DNA from: a virus
Virus record (IMG/VR): IMGVR_UViG_3300042397_001621
Coordinates: 1 to 30,214 of that record
Reading direction: 5' to 3' (one strand)
Length of the DNA: 30,214 bases
Below, one piece after another: positions 1 to 9,040 of the stretch; within the stretch, counting starts at the first letter, position 1, and each line of letters opens with the position of its first letter. The notes under the pieces were generated by a model, which made no database searches, was not told the DNA's origin, and saw only the letters and a list, made by a program, of their open reading frames with translations. The position numbers and the translations under genes are program-made.

Positions 1-1211
1 CCTAAATCTGTCACACTTAAAGTATAAATCCCTGATGATAAATTTTCAAATCTCCAAACATTACTATTTATAATGTTTGTTGTAACATTACCGTTAGAAT
101 CCGTTAAAGTGTACGTATATGGTGGTGTCCCCCCTAATACTGTTATTGGTCCTAATATCCCTGACAAGTCATTACATTTTGAATTGGTTATATTAACAAA
201 CACGCTTGATATACCTGCAGGGGTTAATAATGTTGTCGATGAAGTTGCTTTACATAAACCAGCATCAGTTACTTCAACAGTAAACTCACCCGGTGATAAA
301 CTTGTGAAAATAACTGTTCTATCAAAAGTAACAATAGATTCACCATTAGAGGCTAAATAATAAAACGGTGCAGTACCATCTACGACTATTACAGTAACTT
401 CCCCATCACTCGTAAAACAACTTGGTTGAGTTACAAATAATGAACCGATTGACACCGGATTTACAACCGCAACGTCAGCACTTTTAGATACACCACAACC
501 ACTATTATCAGTGACTGTAACACTATATGTTCCAGCGGTTAATCCTGTTAATGAATCACCAATTTGACCATTTGACCATAAGTAAGTATATGGTGGGTTA
601 CCTGTTAAACCACTAATAAATATTTTACCTGAATTTGTTGTACAACCAGCATCATTAACTACAAATAAATCATAATTTATTGTTGTTGAGGTTTTTACAA
701 TACAAGTTTCTGACATACCCGTACATCCAGCACCATCATCAGCAATCACATAATATGTACCCGCACTTAATGATATAAATTCCGCAACATTTGAATAAGG
801 TGATAACGACTCGATAAAACCTAACGTATTTTCATATAACGAGAATGTAGCATTCCCATAAGAGTATGTTGTAGAGGCGGTTATTGACCCGTTATTCAAA
901 CCACATAAAGTATCTGTATGACTATCAATTGAAGTACAAGTACCGCTAGAAATTAAAAAATTTACAGGTAACACTGTATTTGGTGTACAACTATCAATTA
1001 TGTTGAATGTATAAGTTCCAGCACTTAAAAAAATCTTATTATACGTAGAAGTCCCCGATATATCAACTAAAGGTATTACATCATTTATTGGGGTAAGCCA
1101 TTGTATGGTATATGGGGGGGCATCCCCAAATATATCAAGAGTTACCCCTCCCGAAAAAGTGTTAGTACAATCACCTGTTATACTAATATTATATGTTATT
1201 TCACAAGCCAT
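1..1211 (-). CDS. SprB-repeat (Ig-like) tail/adhesin protein, 3' end outside the window
   Basis: The reading frame starts at ATG 1209-1211 (MACEITYNIS) and stays open to the left edge, giving 403 codons with no stop, so the C-terminus is missing. I read about five tandem beta-sandwich repeats of roughly 75-95 aa. Each has a PPYTYxWSNG-type element (for example near residues 31-38, 204-217 and 358-368) followed by an L(S/T)AGTYxVxVTDxxGC-type element. This pairing is the signature of the SprB repeat, known from the flavobacterial gliding adhesin SprB and other Bacteroidota surface proteins. It is the last visible gene of the baseplate operon, four bases after the wedge gene at 1216-4224. A role as distal tail fibre or host-surface-binding protein is inferred from position and fold. 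No signal peptide is seen, as expected for a virion protein. Repeat family is fairly sure; function is not. Confidence 0.8.
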   Translation of the reverse strand, partial: MACEITYNISITGDCTNTFSGGVTLDIFGDAPPYTIQWLTPINDVIPLVDISGTSTYNKIFLSAGTYTFNIIDSCTPNTVLPVNFLISSGTCTSIDSHTDTLCGLNNGSITASTTYSYGNATFSLYENTLGFIESLSPYSNVAEFISLSAGTYYVIADDGAGCTGMSETCIVKTSTTINYDLFVVNDAGCTTNSGKIFISGLTGNPPYTYLWSNGQIGDSLTGLTAGTYSVTVTDNSGCGVSKSADVAVVNPVSIGSLFVTQPSCFTSDGEVTVIVVDGTAPFYYLASNGESIVTFDRTVIFTSLSPGEFTVEVTDAGLCKATSSTTLLTPAGISSVFVNITNSKCNDLSGILGPITVLGGTPPYTYTLTDSNGNVTTNIINSNVWRFENLSSGIYTLSVTDL

Positions 1212-1215
1212 TTTA

Positions 1216-4200
1216 TTATGAGCAACTAATTGTAAAGTTTATTCCTACATCTATTTTTATATTCCATCCTAAGTCTTTATCCGCACAGTTTGTGTTAAAT
1301 ATTGTTACGGTCGTATAAGTCTCGTTAAAATAATAATCAAGCCCCCTTGTGAGTAAACCATTTAAAGAGTATCTTAACGATGTAACCCATTTTTCATTAG
1401 TTGGTGCACTAATTGTTGAATTTACACCTGAACCACTAAAAAACCAATCATTAATTATTAATGTATCATTAAAGATAACGTTAACATACCATTGTGAGTT
1501 CACACTAAAACTATCACAATTTATCAATTGATTGTTTGACACATAAGTGTTTATAACAGAATTAAGAACACCATTAAAATTAGAAACCTTACCACCAAAC
1601 GGATAAACCTCACATTCTTTTAATTGACGAGGACAATCATAATTATAGATTGTAGTTGTTAATTCACACGGTTTACAAGGAACCGGAACAAACTGACAAC
1701 CTCGTTGTCTTCTCCAAACAAATTTTTGTCTGTGGAAAATTGAATTTTCTAATTTAACCCCCGTATTCCAAATAGTACTTGCAGGTATCATTTGTTCTAC
1801 CAAACGAATCCAATAATCCCCCATACCATCCACGTATTGTGTCATAGTTTCATAGGTAAAGTTATCGTTAGCAATACCCGCAATATTTTCAGACTCTAAG
1901 TATCTCCAATAGATTGATTGTAATGTTGGATAACCACTCGTAGCACCATCTGTTGCAAATTGTCTATTTCTAACATTAATAGTATTTTTCCAAAATGTTT
2001 GAGCAAACTCAAAGAATGATTTATTCTTTGGTTGCGGATTAATAACCGTCCAATCAATATCACCTTTACTAGGGTATATAGACACAGGATTAGGGTCACA
2101 ATGAGTTGGTGGAACATAATTTAAACCTTCATTAGGTATTGGGTAATTAAATTGGTTTGACATATACCAAACATCATATAATAATCCTTGACCCGGATTT
2201 AAAAACAAGTCAACGTTTTTAACGTTAATTACTAAATTATCATTATCCGTATTATAGAATGAGTCAAGTCCACCATCAAAATTAGACCTAAGACCTACTT
2301 CAGTATCAACCCAACTTTTATTATTATCAACTACCGGTTTTAAATTAAACCCTAATGTTGTATAAGGTAATTGTCTATAAACATTTAAGAAATCTTGACC
2401 ATAACTAAATGGTGTTAATTTAGTTTGATAGTTAGGATTAGACCCTGTAAACACACTAGTTGTTAAATCAACTTGTTCTAGTGACCTATGTTTAGGTGTT
2501 GATTCAAACCAACCACTACCCATTTGAAAGAAATAAGAGTCCGTATTAACGGGTGATTTAGGATACCCTAAGTTATCTATAGGATAATCCGCAAGACTCA
2601 CATTTGAATCTGTTAATTGTGATGTTGTTGTAAAACCACTATATTCAATATTTTGAATTCTAAAAGTATATGATGGGTCTACAACAGGAACACTCTTTGA
2701 GTATGTACCTCCTGAGATGTTCGCAAATTGAGTATTGAACTCATTTAAATTAATTTTTTGGTCAGCTAAATAAACATACTCATTGAACTCAACTAAAGCA
2801 TCAGGAGCACCAATCATTCTCATTAATGTTTCAATAGATTTTCTAGTACCTTTTGATTTGAATAGGTAAGCAGAATTAAGAATTAAATTATTATAATAAT
2901 TATAATTCAACTCATCCGGAGTCTGAGATTGAGCGACACCAGTAAATGACGAAGTGTCACTATTTTTTTGCCCAAAAACAGAGTCTAAAAAACTATCATT
3001 CGATATTGGAGTAATGTTTGTCGCCCACCCTAATGTTTGAGCTAAATTTTTTAGTAATTGAGATGGTATATCATTTCCTGAATTATAATTTACAGAATTC
3101 ATATAAGCCAAAGCATTTATGAATTTTTTAGTTTCATCAAAACTTCTACCATATATTTGTAATACTTTTTGAATCTTTTGGTCTGTAGTATCAAATTCTC
3201 TAAACGAATCTGTTGTCAAAAATCTCGACACTAAATTTGTTTGATAACCATCAAAAGACGCACTAATATCGTTTAATGTAGTCAAATAAACTGTAAACGC
3301 ATTAGTTAAAATATCTAAATTCCAATTACCATATAAAGGCCAAGTAACATTTTCATTGTTAATATAATAAGCCCCGTCATCCGTTTCCATTGGAACTTGG
3401 AAAGTTGCTGTATATATTGGCGATATATTTCTATTCAATAAAAATCGTTGGACTTCGTCAAATTTAACACTAAACACCGCATTAACTTCGTGGTCATTTG
3501 GTCTAATAACTATATCATCAGTTGTACTTGTATTTCCGGAAAATGGATTACCCGTCACATAAATTGTAAGAGTACCTGAAGATGTTGTATTTGTCGGCAC
3601 AATCTGTACCACATTATATCCCATACCATTATAATATAACGAATACTTAGCGTATTGTGTCGTCATATTACGTAACTCAGAAACTTGTATTTCTCTCAAC
3701 TGTAGATTTCTAGTTGCATTAACTGAAAAATCAATATCAAATGGGTTTCTAATTCTATCAACAACTAAATCAAAACTAGTTTCCATTGTAATTGGATTAT
3801 AAACTATATTAGTTGCTGTATCACCCGTAGTATAATTTTCAGACATAAATGTCATTTCTAAAGCCGCGGGAAAATTACTAATAATAGTTTCAACCGATGT
3901 TGAAATCCTTTTAACCATTGACCCATATGTAGTAAAATTAGTAACTTGAGTTAAATCAAAATTAGGATAAACTTTAAAATTATTTTCAAAAATAGCCCTT
4001 GATTGGTCAACACTTGAAAGTCCTAATCCCTCTAAATTTACAGGACTTGAAAATGTTCCTGTTGTAAAAGTTCTATTAACCTTTTCGTTTAAGGCGGTGG
4101 TAAACTCAAAATTACCTTGCGTTAACCCTCCTCCAGCAACTAATTGGAATCCAACTAAGTTATCTGAAAAAGTACCCGCACCTGTTGCCGGTTGTGGTGG

Positions 4201-4224
4201 ACAAGTAAAATTTTGATTTGCCAT
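1216..4224 (-). CDS. Baseplate wedge protein, gp7 / P2 gpI-like (Tail_P2_I-type core)
   Basis: This 1002 aa protein has a core at about residues 340-480 that resembles the P2 gpI / T4 gp7 wedge family. Visible there are an FDETKKFINALAYM stretch, an LLKNLAQTLGW stretch, and the motif LFKSKGTRKSIETLMRMIGAP, the typical KGT-(x)n-G element of Tail_P2_I proteins. In contractile tails this subunit joins gp25/W and gp6/J in the wedge, and both partners are encoded upstream in the same operon. The N-terminal third looks like beta-rich structural sequence. Beyond about residue 835, after a basic RQKFVWRRQRG stretch, lies a Cys-rich segment (five Cys in about 35 residues, including CKPC) and a beta-rich C-terminal extension. 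The start ATG overlaps the preceding stop by one base (TAATG), suggesting translational coupling. Family assignment is by motif recall, not alignment. Confidence 0.7.
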   Translation of the reverse strand: MANQNFTCPPQPATGAGTFSDNLVGFQLVAGGGLTQGNFEFTTALNEKVNRTFTTGTFSSPVNLEGLGLSSVDQSRAIFENNFKVYPNFDLTQVTNFTTYGSMVKRISTSVETIISNFPAALEMTFMSENYTTGDTATNIVYNPITMETSFDLVVDRIRNPFDIDFSVNATRNLQLREIQVSELRNMTTQYAKYSLYYNGMGYNVVQIVPTNTTSSGTLTIYVTGNPFSGNTSTTDDIVIRPNDHEVNAVFSVKFDEVQRFLLNRNISPIYTATFQVPMETDDGAYYINNENVTWPLYGNWNLDILTNAFTVYLTTLNDISASFDGYQTNLVSRFLTTDSFREFDTTDQKIQKVLQIYGRSFDETKKFINALAYMNSVNYNSGNDIPSQLLKNLAQTLGWATNITPISNDSFLDSVFGQKNSDTSSFTGVAQSQTPDELNYNYYNNLILNSAYLFKSKGTRKSIETLMRMIGAPDALVEFNEYVYLADQKINLNEFNTQFANISGGTYSKSVPVVDPSYTFRIQNIEYSGFTTTSQLTDSNVSLADYPIDNLGYPKSPVNTDSYFFQMGSGWFESTPKHRSLEQVDLTTSVFTGSNPNYQTKLTPFSYGQDFLNVYRQLPYTTLGFNLKPVVDNNKSWVDTEVGLRSNFDGGLDSFYNTDNDNLVINVKNVDLFLNPGQGLLYDVWYMSNQFNYPIPNEGLNYVPPTHCDPNPVSIYPSKGDIDWTVINPQPKNKSFFEFAQTFWKNTINVRNRQFATDGATSGYPTLQSIYWRYLESENIAGIANDNFTYETMTQYVDGMGDYWIRLVEQMIPASTIWNTGVKLENSIFHRQKFVWRRQRGCQFVPVPCKPCELTTTIYNYDCPRQLKECEVYPFGGKVSNFNGVLNSVINTYVSNNQLINCDSFSVNSQWYVNVIFNDTLIINDWFFSGSGVNSTISAPTNEKWVTSLRYSLNGLLTRGLDYYFNETYTTVTIFNTNCADKDLGWNIKIDVGINFTISCS

Positions 4225-5132
4225 TATTGTGTTATATTTGTAAAGTTTTTACTAAAATCAATATTATTTCCTCTATCTTGTCTAACTTCATATAATAAAC
4301 TATTAAATTGGTCTCTAATTTCGTATAAGTTGTATTGTTTGTAAATATTATTACTTGTATCGTATAGAGTATAGATACCATCATCAATTGATTTAGTTTG
4401 ATTACCATAAAGAGCAATTGCTAATGTCGAAATATCGTGTTCTGCAATTTCAATATCTAAACTTATTGGATTAAAGAAAGTATTTGTAATTATAATATTT
4501 TGATTTGGCTGTCCAATATAAGGAGTCGCGTTTGGATTATTTGTTGGTGCAGAAGATGGTGATACTGTACAAAACAATAAATTAGTATTGTTGTTAGTAT
4601 AACGATATCTAATCGCTTTTTGTGATGAGTTTGTTAAATTTTGAACAACAGGTTCACAAAAGAATGATGATGTTATTATTCTAAAAAAATTAGGTATTTT
4701 TGTACCATCTGAATTTAAATATTCAATTCTGAATCCAACTAAACCTTGACTAACAAATTTGTTTCTATAGTTTGACGGAACCGAATTTAAATCAATCACT
4801 AAACCTTTAACATTAGGTAATGAAGATAACACCCCACAATCCAATATAGTGGTTCTAATTTGAGCCGGTCTAAGAAATAAGGTATATATACCAATTTTAT
4901 TAAATTGTTCCGCAGGTAGTCTTAAATTGTATAACCCTCCTAAAATTTCAATATTAGAGTTAACCCCTGTAGTATCATTATTGTAGTAAGGTGTTAATAC
5001 AGATAACGCATCCAATTTTGTTAAAACAAAGTTGTTTGTTTCATCTCTTGTTGGAGTATAATTTAATATTATCTCTACATCTTCCGGACTTACGTCTGCC
5101 GGTCTTATCGTTCCATAGGTTCCTGTTGCCAT
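4224..5132 (-). CDS. Unrecognised baseplate/tail structural protein (302 aa)
   Basis: I do not recognise this protein. It is 302 aa, rich in Asn, Thr and Ile, has no signal peptide or membrane segment, and looks beta-rich. A conspicuous central stretch, KGLVIDLNSVPSNYRNKF (about residues 110-127), reads like an ordered fold rather than linker. The C-terminus is charged and possibly helical (EIRDQFNSLLYEVRQDRG). It lies between the PKD-domain protein and the gp7-like wedge gene, one base after the former's stop and overlapping the latter's start by one base. It is therefore very probably co-translated with baseplate components, and a baseplate or tail-fibre connector role is inferred from that context only. 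Confidence 0.6.
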   Translation of the reverse strand: MATGTYGTIRPADVSPEDVEIILNYTPTRDETNNFVLTKLDALSVLTPYYNNDTTGVNSNIEILGGLYNLRLPAEQFNKIGIYTLFLRPAQIRTTILDCGVLSSLPNVKGLVIDLNSVPSNYRNKFVSQGLVGFRIEYLNSDGTKIPNFFRIITSSFFCEPVVQNLTNSSQKAIRYRYTNNNTNLLFCTVSPSSAPTNNPNATPYIGQPNQNIIITNTFFNPISLDIEIAEHDISTLAIALYGNQTKSIDDGIYTLYDTSNNIYKQYNLYEIRDQFNSLLYEVRQDRGNNIDFSKNFTNITQ

Positions 5133-5133
5133 C

Positions 5134-6318
5134 TTATGTTGTTGCGTTAATTATGTTAAAAAATTTATATCCGTACTTTTCTAAGCTACCGATACTGTTA
5201 ACCTCACCAAGTCTTTCAATACTCTCTAAGGCTGAGTTCTTCCCCCGTTCTATAAATACATTGCTTTGCACTTCTGCTTCATCAATTATCCCTAATAATA
5301 GTTCATTTTTTACAATTGGTTGACAAATTACTGTATCAGTGGTTAATCCTGATGATTCAGCAATAAAAAGTGTAGTACCGTTATTATAATCATAGTAGGT
5401 AATATCATTAATTGTATAGGCAGTGTATAACCCTCCATCAAACACCCCTAAATATCTACCAATAAACCCTGTGTTTCCGGTTATATCATAAGTAGTTACC
5501 GAATAAGGTGTGGGACCATATTGTTTTAAATCAGTTAATGATGATGTTGTATACCCCGTAATTAAAAAAGGTACTGTTGTAAATTGAGTTATATCTTGAG
5601 TTGTTGAATCGCAATTACTATCACCACTGAATATATATTCATAAGGTACTAATATACCATCCCAATTACCACCCATAGGGGTAAAAAAGGCATCACCATT
5701 AGGGTTATCGATTGTTGTTCCTGTAAATGGAAGGTGTACTGTTTTAGTAATTGTGTTTGTTCCCCAAGGGCTAAGACCTGTTAATGTAATCTGAGTTTCA
5801 CCTGTTACCGTATAATCGTGATGTATTTGAGCGGTTGATGTTATAGGTTCAGGTAACGAACCATCCCCCCAATCAACCTTATATGTTGAAAACTGTAAGT
5901 ATTTCTTAAATTCAACATCTGATGTATTATAAAAATAAACTCTTTGGGGTTCTAAAGTCGTTGCGGAAAATAAAAAATTCAACATAGTGTCTTTTTGTAC
6001 AACCATACCGTCAAATATCGAATAATATCCAATATCAACCGTATTTTCTGTAAGTAGAATAGGAACCGTTAAACCCGTTAATAATGAGTCATATTGTGTG
6101 GTACCTGTATTGTACGTACCTCCCGATAACACTTCAGTCATTGCGGAATAGGCATACGTTGAACCTGTTACTTTTATTTCAATCATTTTTGATTGAAGGA
6201 CACAACATTCCTTAGAATATGATGTTCCCGTAATAGTGGCTCCATTATAATTAACTTTAAATATATCCCCACTAATCACACCAGGCGAAATCTTTATACT
6301 ATAATTTTTATCTATCAT
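5134..6318 (-). CDS. PKD-like domain tail structural protein (394 aa)
   Basis: The protein is 394 aa. At about residues 125-200 it carries a PKD-type Ig fold: the diagnostic VDWGDGS element, then a histidine-containing IHHDYTVTG strand and an ITLTGLS strand, matching the usual WGDG...H-Y...G pattern. PKD domains occur in extracellular adhesins and polysaccharide-degrading proteins, and in phage tails they usually act as spacers or host contacts. The rest is Thr/Gly-rich and beta-rich with many YxxTxYDITGxTG-like strands. The C-terminal 40 residues are charged and possibly helical (NVFIERGKNSALESIERLG). It starts two bases after the upstream stop, without a Shine-Dalgarno sequence. An accessory baseplate or fibre role is inferred from operon position. 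Confidence 0.65.
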   Translation of the reverse strand: MIDKNYSIKISPGVISGDIFKVNYNGATITGTSYSKECCVLQSKMIEIKVTGSTYAYSAMTEVLSGGTYNTGTTQYDSLLTGLTVPILLTENTVDIGYYSIFDGMVVQKDTMLNFLFSATTLEPQRVYFYNTSDVEFKKYLQFSTYKVDWGDGSLPEPITSTAQIHHDYTVTGETQITLTGLSPWGTNTITKTVHLPFTGTTIDNPNGDAFFTPMGGNWDGILVPYEYIFSGDSNCDSTTQDITQFTTVPFLITGYTTSSLTDLKQYGPTPYSVTTYDITGNTGFIGRYLGVFDGGLYTAYTINDITYYDYNNGTTLFIAESSGLTTDTVICQPIVKNELLLGIIDEAEVQSNVFIERGKNSALESIERLGEVNSIGSLEKYGYKFFNIINATT

Positions 6319-6320
6319 AA

Positions 6321-7205
6321 TTAAGGGTTAATATATTCATACCATTTTATGGAACTTGTATCTCCAATTCTATTACCACCATTATTAAATATTTTATATG
6401 TATAATTAGAGTAATCTAACACAACTTTATAATAAAAATAATTTTCAGGTACAAATTGGAATAATGACGGAACTAACGGTAATACTTGAGGTGTTGTCAT
6501 CATTTTAACAAAAATACCTAATCTAGCATCAAAAAACTTAGCCGTCATATAAAAAGTTTCAGTAGTATTTGTTGGGTCAGGATTGATATTTAAAAAATTC
6601 TTTTTCCTTAACCAATATAAAAAGAACCCTTCCTTATCCCCAACATAATCCAATTTAAATGATGGTATTTTAATGTTAACCGGAGGTTTAGATGTTGATG
6701 TTAATCCCGTAACAGTATATCCTTGTTGTACGGGTATAATTACACTAAAATAATTAGTCTGAGTTGTTGCCGATGTACTATCATAAAAATCCAATTTAAA
6801 AAACGATTTTGTAAAAGGTTTTATATAATAATAAATTTCTTTAGTTGTAAAACCTTCAGGTATATAACTTATCTTCCAATCTGACGCAACCGCAGTTGTA
6901 ATATCCAAAGACGGGTTTGGTGGGACTGTTGGTTGTAAAACACCATTATCATCAGGTAATAACACACTAAAAAAATGGAAATCATATTTAACGTCAGTTT
7001 TAGTATCACTACTATACGGTGCGTGAGCAAATCTTAAAATCTCAAAATCATCCGCAACACCGGTAACTCTTTCAACAGCGTATTGTTGATATTCATTAAC
7101 AGCATCTGTTCTACCTAAGAAATCCCATTTGATTTCCACGGGTAGATTAATATATTTGTCATCACCTTTCGGTAGCGTAAATTTAAACTTATTATTCACA
7201 TTCAT
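6321..7205 (-). CDS. Unrecognised tail structural protein (294 aa)
   Basis: I do not recognise this protein. The open frame extends upstream to an ATG at 7256, but that would overlap the previous gene by 65 bases. I prefer the ATG at 7203-7205 (MNVNNKFKFTLPKGDD), which gives a 14-base overlap and a well-ordered N-terminus. The product is then 294 aa, aromatic-rich and beta-rich (for example ENYFYYKVVLDYSNYTYKIF near the C-terminus). It has no membrane segment and no signal peptide. Its place among baseplate genes suggests a virion component. The overlap with the upstream gene and the two-base gap to the downstream gene imply translational coupling. Confidence 0.6.
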   Translation of the reverse strand: MNVNNKFKFTLPKGDDKYINLPVEIKWDFLGRTDAVNEYQQYAVERVTGVADDFEILRFAHAPYSSDTKTDVKYDFHFFSVLLPDDNGVLQPTVPPNPSLDITTAVASDWKISYIPEGFTTKEIYYYIKPFTKSFFKLDFYDSTSATTQTNYFSVIIPVQQGYTVTGLTSTSKPPVNIKIPSFKLDYVGDKEGFFLYWLRKKNFLNINPDPTNTTETFYMTAKFFDARLGIFVKMMTTPQVLPLVPSLFQFVPENYFYYKVVLDYSNYTYKIFNNGGNRIGDTSSIKWYEYINP

Positions 7206-9039
7206 CGTTTTTAGGTTCAGCAGCACCATAAAGTGTTGCATAATAGTATCTATCACTCTCTTTATAAGTAGTTCCTTCCGGTATTATTCTAAAAATAAAA
7301 TTACCATAAGGATAATGAGTACCATTTAAAAATGGGTAATCAACACCGTTAAGTTCAGCGTCTTTAAATCCATACTCATATATGTCTCTCCATATAAATG
7401 AATTATAAGTTGTTGAGAAATACGAGTAATCAGGTATATCTACAGTATTTCTAACATCACCAGTTTCAATATAATCAGAAAAAACTCTAAGTGTTAGTTT
7501 TCTATGTGGTTGATAATAATAACCATATCTACCCACAGTATTATTATTTTGATTTAAAACATTTGGTACTTGGAAAACATCATCGTTATATGTAATTTTA
7601 TGATAATTTTCACTCAACAATCTTTCTTTTTGTTCAAAATTATTCCATTCATAAAAACCACCGTCTATTGTATCCCCACTTTTAAGTGTCCTAACATAGT
7701 TAAATTGAATTGTACCAGGTGTTGTCGCATTATAATTAGGCCCCACATAATTATCAATAGGGATACTTGTTATGTTTGATAAAGAGTTCTTCCACCAAGT
7801 ATTTGGAGCTAATGAAACCCTTAAAGGTAAATTAAACTCATAACCCTGTTTTAATTTGGTAACAGTATTACCCACAGTACTAAACATTAACCCAAAATAT
7901 CCTTTCCACACAGTCGTAACAAATAATTCACTAATAGGTCTTTTATGATTATCCCTTAATGGTTTAACATCAATATCTCTATTAAAAGATAATGAATAAG
8001 ATTTAGCACCCTCTTTAACTGAAACACGACTAATTTTATTAGGTGTATATGCCGAACTTTCGTATTTTTTATTATCACCAAAAACATTTTGTTCAAACCC
8101 CGCATTGGTTAAGACGCAATCATCAACATCTGTAATTATTTTATGTCTTAAAACATAATACTCTGACATAGTATCTTCAGCGTTTTCATTATTAATTATC
8201 CGTTTAAAATTACCAAAATCATCATTACTAAATATTGCCGTACTAAATCCAATATTATATATATTAAAAATATATTCATCATAATCAGGTAACCCATTTC
8301 CTAATGAATAAACTTGGAAAGTGTCTTCAAAACCGTTAAATTTATTTTTAATTTTAGCGTATTCACCAACAGATAATCCGTGTTTAATTGGACATTTAAA
8401 TTGAATAATTCTGTTACCATTCATCATTAAATCATTACCATTAGTATCACTAATACTTAAAATAAATGGAATTCCTTCCGACGCAAGGAATTGATTGGTC
8501 GTTGAGGATGCCTCGTCATTAAAAAATAATCTTTTACCCGGTAAGTTTAAATAAGGATAACTAATAAAATGATTCCAATTATAAGTGGAGGCATTTTTAG
8601 TCACAAAATTAACGTGAACCATACCATTACTATCCGGTGTAGTATAACCTGAAGTATTATAATCATTCCTTATAAAATCAAATTCATTATATTGAGGATA
8701 CCCTTCCCACAGTACAGCGTCAGGATTTGTTCGACATTCATTAATAGTATTTGTTGTTGAGTTTGTATAATATAATGTATTCTCTAATGGGGTGTAATTA
8801 CAACGACCAGAATACGCATTATCAAATAATAATACAAATTTACACACAGGTCTAAAAACTGTTGATTTTTCTCTCTCATCGACAAATAATTGAGCTAAAT
8901 TAATATCAATACTTCTATCAAATTCCTGAACCGTTTTTGCTGTTTGAACCAATGGTGTTGGTATTGATAAATTAGTATTTGTCGCCGTTTTATAACGTAA
9001 TGAACCTAAAACTATCCTTATGTCGTCTCTATTACCCAT
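7192..9039 (-). CDS. Unrecognised large tail/baseplate structural protein (615 aa)
   Basis: The protein is 615 aa with an ATG start one base after the stop of the 1777 aa gene (TAA-T-ATG). It is rich in Tyr, Phe and Asn with many short beta-strand-like stretches and no membrane helices. The N-terminal 60 residues are partly helical and charged (AKTVQEFDRSIDINLAQLF, then VDEREK), which could be a docking region. The remainder contains aromatic runs typical of phage adhesion or fibre proteins, such as YGYYYQPHRKLTLRVF and FIWRDIYEYGFKD. No family is recognised. A receptor-contacting or baseplate-peripheral role is inferred from composition and operon position only. Confidence 0.6.
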   Translation of the reverse strand: MGNRDDIRIVLGSLRYKTATNTNLSIPTPLVQTAKTVQEFDRSIDINLAQLFVDEREKSTVFRPVCKFVLLFDNAYSGRCNYTPLENTLYYTNSTTNTINECRTNPDAVLWEGYPQYNEFDFIRNDYNTSGYTTPDSNGMVHVNFVTKNASTYNWNHFISYPYLNLPGKRLFFNDEASSTTNQFLASEGIPFILSISDTNGNDLMMNGNRIIQFKCPIKHGLSVGEYAKIKNKFNGFEDTFQVYSLGNGLPDYDEYIFNIYNIGFSTAIFSNDDFGNFKRIINNENAEDTMSEYYVLRHKIITDVDDCVLTNAGFEQNVFGDNKKYESSAYTPNKISRVSVKEGAKSYSLSFNRDIDVKPLRDNHKRPISELFVTTVWKGYFGLMFSTVGNTVTKLKQGYEFNLPLRVSLAPNTWWKNSLSNITSIPIDNYVGPNYNATTPGTIQFNYVRTLKSGDTIDGGFYEWNNFEQKERLLSENYHKITYNDDVFQVPNVLNQNNNTVGRYGYYYQPHRKLTLRVFSDYIETGDVRNTVDIPDYSYFSTTYNSFIWRDIYEYGFKDAELNGVDYPFLNGTHYPYGNFIFRIIPEGTTYKESDRYYYATLYGAAEPKNDECE

Positions 9040-9040
9040 A

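Noticed and set aside
73-360. Plus-strand 95-codon open frame
   Set aside because: It is antisense to the SprB-repeat gene, has no family features, and its composition is that of a complement of Thr/Ser-rich coding sequence.
1-1211. Tandem repeats of the SprB-like gene as a CRISPR array or DNA-level repeat
   Set aside because: The repetition is at protein level, with divergent DNA between copies and no constant repeat/spacer spacing.
4991-5323. Plus-strand 110-codon open frame, and similar ones at 20205-20540, 9984-10238 and 23285-23557
   Set aside because: All are antisense shadows of well-supported minus-strand genes, with low-complexity Leu/Ser/Phe-rich translations and no leader or operon context.
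7206-7256. Upstream ATG extension of the 294 aa gene
   Set aside because: It would overlap the 615 aa gene by 65 bases and adds a Met/Leu-rich stretch unlike a real N-terminus; the ATG at 7203-7205 fits the operon spacing.
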